Part shown: positions 62,725 through 64,000 of the stretch, in pieces
How the letters are laid out: the number at the start of each line of letters is the position of its first letter
Numbering within the stretch: the stretch's first letter is position 1
Assembly (NCBI GenBank): GCA_018398575.1
Contig: JAGTXZ010000005.1
Span: 1,302,001 to 1,366,000 of the forward strand
DNA length: 64,000 bases
Direction: 5' to 3'
From: Ampelomyces quisqualis
Lineage: Eukaryota > Ascomycota > Dothideomycetes > Pleosporales > Phaeosphaeriaceae
Translations under genes and position numbers: made by a program
Notes under the pieces: model-generated
What the model saw: the letters and a program-made list of their open reading frames with translations, nothing else
What the model was told of the DNA's origin: nothing
Databases searched by the model: none

Positions 62725-62893
62725 ATCTTTATACTATATACTCTATATTCTAGAATATTCTAGCTTAAAAATCTACTATTACTAAGTAGAAACTACTAGA
62801 AGCTTCTAGAAAAATAATCTTAAGAAAAGTTTAAGATTTACAATAGATATATCTTCTTATTTATTAAGTCTATATTAAAAGGTTTAATACAAT

Positions 62894-64000
62894 ATGCCTA
62901 GACCTAAAAAAGTTTCTATTTTAGATCAAAGCTTTATTTTACCTCCTTTAGAAGCTAGCCATTTTATTTTTAAAGATAATCTATTTACTAGAGAACTTCT
63001 TCCACTAAATAGTAGTAATAATAATAAAGATAGAATTAAAGTAAACTGTACAAATTGTAGTTATAATACTCAAGTTAAATGGCCTATTAACTATACTAAT
63101 TTAATTATGCATTATAATAATAAGCATAAGAATTTAAATAGAGGGATAGTAGATATAGAAGAAAATAACTTAAGTATAGAAGATAGCTTTTCTTCTAATA
63201 TTTCTAGCTCTACTTCTAGTAGAATAGCTAGAAAGAGGCCTATTAGTAACTACTTTGTTAAAGAAGAATATAGAGCTTTGCTTCTAAAGTTTATAGTAAA
63301 TAATAACTTACCTTTTAGTTTAGTAGAAAGTACTAGCTTTAATAATTATATTAAGTATTTAAAAGAAGATATTCCTACTTTTAGTAGACAAACAATTAAA
63401 GAAGACTTAGATAAACTATATAATAGAGAATTAAATAAAGTTAAAGATAGATTAAGTAAAAATACAAGTCGATTTTCTATTACTATAGATGAGTGGAACT
63501 CAGGTAATAATATAGACTTTTTAGCAGTAACATTACACTATATTAATAGTAACTTTAAGCTAGAAAGTCTTCTTATAGGCTTTGAGTCTTTAGAAGAATA
63601 TACTAGCTATACAGGAGTTATTTTATACAAACAAGTAAATAAGATACTACAAGAATTTAATATTAAAAGAAAGGTTATAGCAATTACTAGAGATAATGCC
63701 TCTCCTATTAATAGTCTAGTAAAAGAGTTACAAGATAATTATAAAGTAAATCTAAATATTAATATAGAAGATAATAGATGTGTAGCACATATTCTAAATC
63801 TAATAAGTAATCAATTTCTTATGTTTATATTCTTTATTCCTAATAGTAGTAAAGGCTTTAATACTACTATTAATAGTCTAAAGCAAGATCAAAACTATCT
63901 TATTCTCTATACAAAATACAAAGATCTCTCTAATACTATTAGAAATCTAATTACTGCTATTAAGTATAATCATACATTAAAAAATACTTTTAAGAAGCTA
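62894..64000 (+). CDS. hAT-family transposase, open at the window edge (partial)
   Basis: ATG at 62,894, with an in-frame TAA three codons upstream, then 369 codons without a stop to the last base of the window. A BED-type zinc finger has C52, C55, H73 and H78. The RNase H-like catalytic core starts at FSITIDEWNS with D199 and continues to VIAITRDNAS with D267, followed by the C296-x2-H299 motif (RCVAHILNL) of hAT enzymes. The catalytic Glu and the C-terminal dimerisation domain should lie beyond the window. Codons are extremely AT-rich and avoid TCA, CCA and CGN, yet conserved Trp (W63, W201) and several Gln codons survive. It should bind element ends and catalyse cut-and-paste with 8-bp target duplications. 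Confidence 0.9.
   Translation, partial: MPRPKKVSILDQSFILPPLEASHFIFKDNLFTRELLPLNSSNNNKDRIKVNCTNCSYNTQVKWPINYTNLIMHYNNKHKNLNRGIVDIEENNLSIEDSFSSNISSSTSSRIARKRPISNYFVKEEYRALLLKFIVNNNLPFSLVESTSFNNYIKYLKEDIPTFSRQTIKEDLDKLYNRELNKVKDRLSKNTSRFSITIDEWNSGNNIDFLAVTLHYINSNFKLESLLIGFESLEEYTSYTGVILYKQVNKILQEFNIKRKVIAITRDNASPINSLVKELQDNYKVNLNINIEDNRCVAHILNLISNQFLMFIFFIPNSSKGFNTTINSLKQDQNYLILYTKYKDLSNTIRNLITAIKYNHTLKNTFKKL

Larger units (their letters stand above)
60640..64000. mobile_element. hAT transposon, left part; right end beyond the window
   Basis: Starts with a terminus-like TAGGGCTACGCACAGACGC at 60,640 after the octamer CTCTACAT, a possible 8-bp target duplication whose partner is outside the window. 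It contains an 11-bp subterminal inverted pair, about 0.7 kb of AT-rich non-coding sequence, a three-exon minus-strand gene, a large inverted repeat and a divergent transposase gene. Both genes are open, so unlike every other element here it may be functional. The outer boundary on the left is a judgement from motif style, not from a matched right end. Confidence 0.65.

Overview
The window is nuclear DNA of a filamentous ascomycete. I infer a Pezizomycotina species, most likely Dothideomycetes/Pleosporales, from the mix of RIP-like AT-rich repeat blocks, gypsy, Tc1 and hAT elements, short introns of about 50-90 bp with TACTAAC-type branch sites, and fungal-type CAP, BTB and DUF255 genes. It has three compartments.

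(1) Positions 1 to about 46,250 form an AT-rich transposon graveyard. Its backbone is a 21,118-bp tandem unit: 1-17,038 reappears without visible change at 21,119-38,156. The unit holds a giant TA-flanked element with 11-bp terminal inverted repeats (CGTTAGGAAAA). The complete copy is 21,529-40,551, about 19.0 kb. It also holds a small non-autonomous relative with the same ends (16,744-17,609 and 37,862-38,707) and a decayed gypsy retrotransposon on the minus strand (17,610-21,528). The duplication ends inside the small element. The copy-1 small element is chimeric and has mismatched flanks, which is what unequal recombination between two small elements would leave. Further right are a second gag remnant (40,560-42,230), another gypsy copy (43,390-45,240) and a decayed Tc1/mariner transposase (45,600-46,463).

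(2) Positions 46,460-60,215 form a GC-balanced gene island with five intact genes: a type II membrane glycosyltransferase (+), a secreted CAP/PR-1 protein (-), a DUF255/SPATA20-type thioredoxin-fold protein (-), a disordered conserved ascomycete protein (-) and a BTB/POZ protein (-). The intergenic gaps carry small tandem repeats and homopolymer runs but no further gene I can support. No operon logic applies; each gene has its own promoter.

(3) Positions 60,216-64,000 are AT-rich again but behave differently. After a palindrome-rich border, a hAT transposon starts at 60,640 and runs off the window. Its transposase is open for all 369 codons visible (62,894 to the edge). On the opposite strand lies a three-exon gene for a 215-residue protein I do not recognise, whose exons join in frame through canonical introns. 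The two genes diverge from a nearly perfect inverted repeat of about 240-bp arms, so both start from the same upstream sequence. This apparently living two-gene element in hypermutation-type DNA is the most interesting object in the window, followed by the giant element and the recombination scar.

Mutation signature: in the AT-rich blocks TCA/TGA, CCA/TGG and TCG/CGA are almost missing, while ACA/TGT, GCA/TGC and ACG/CGT stay common. This suggests C-to-T mutation mainly where C is preceded by a pyrimidine and followed by a purine.
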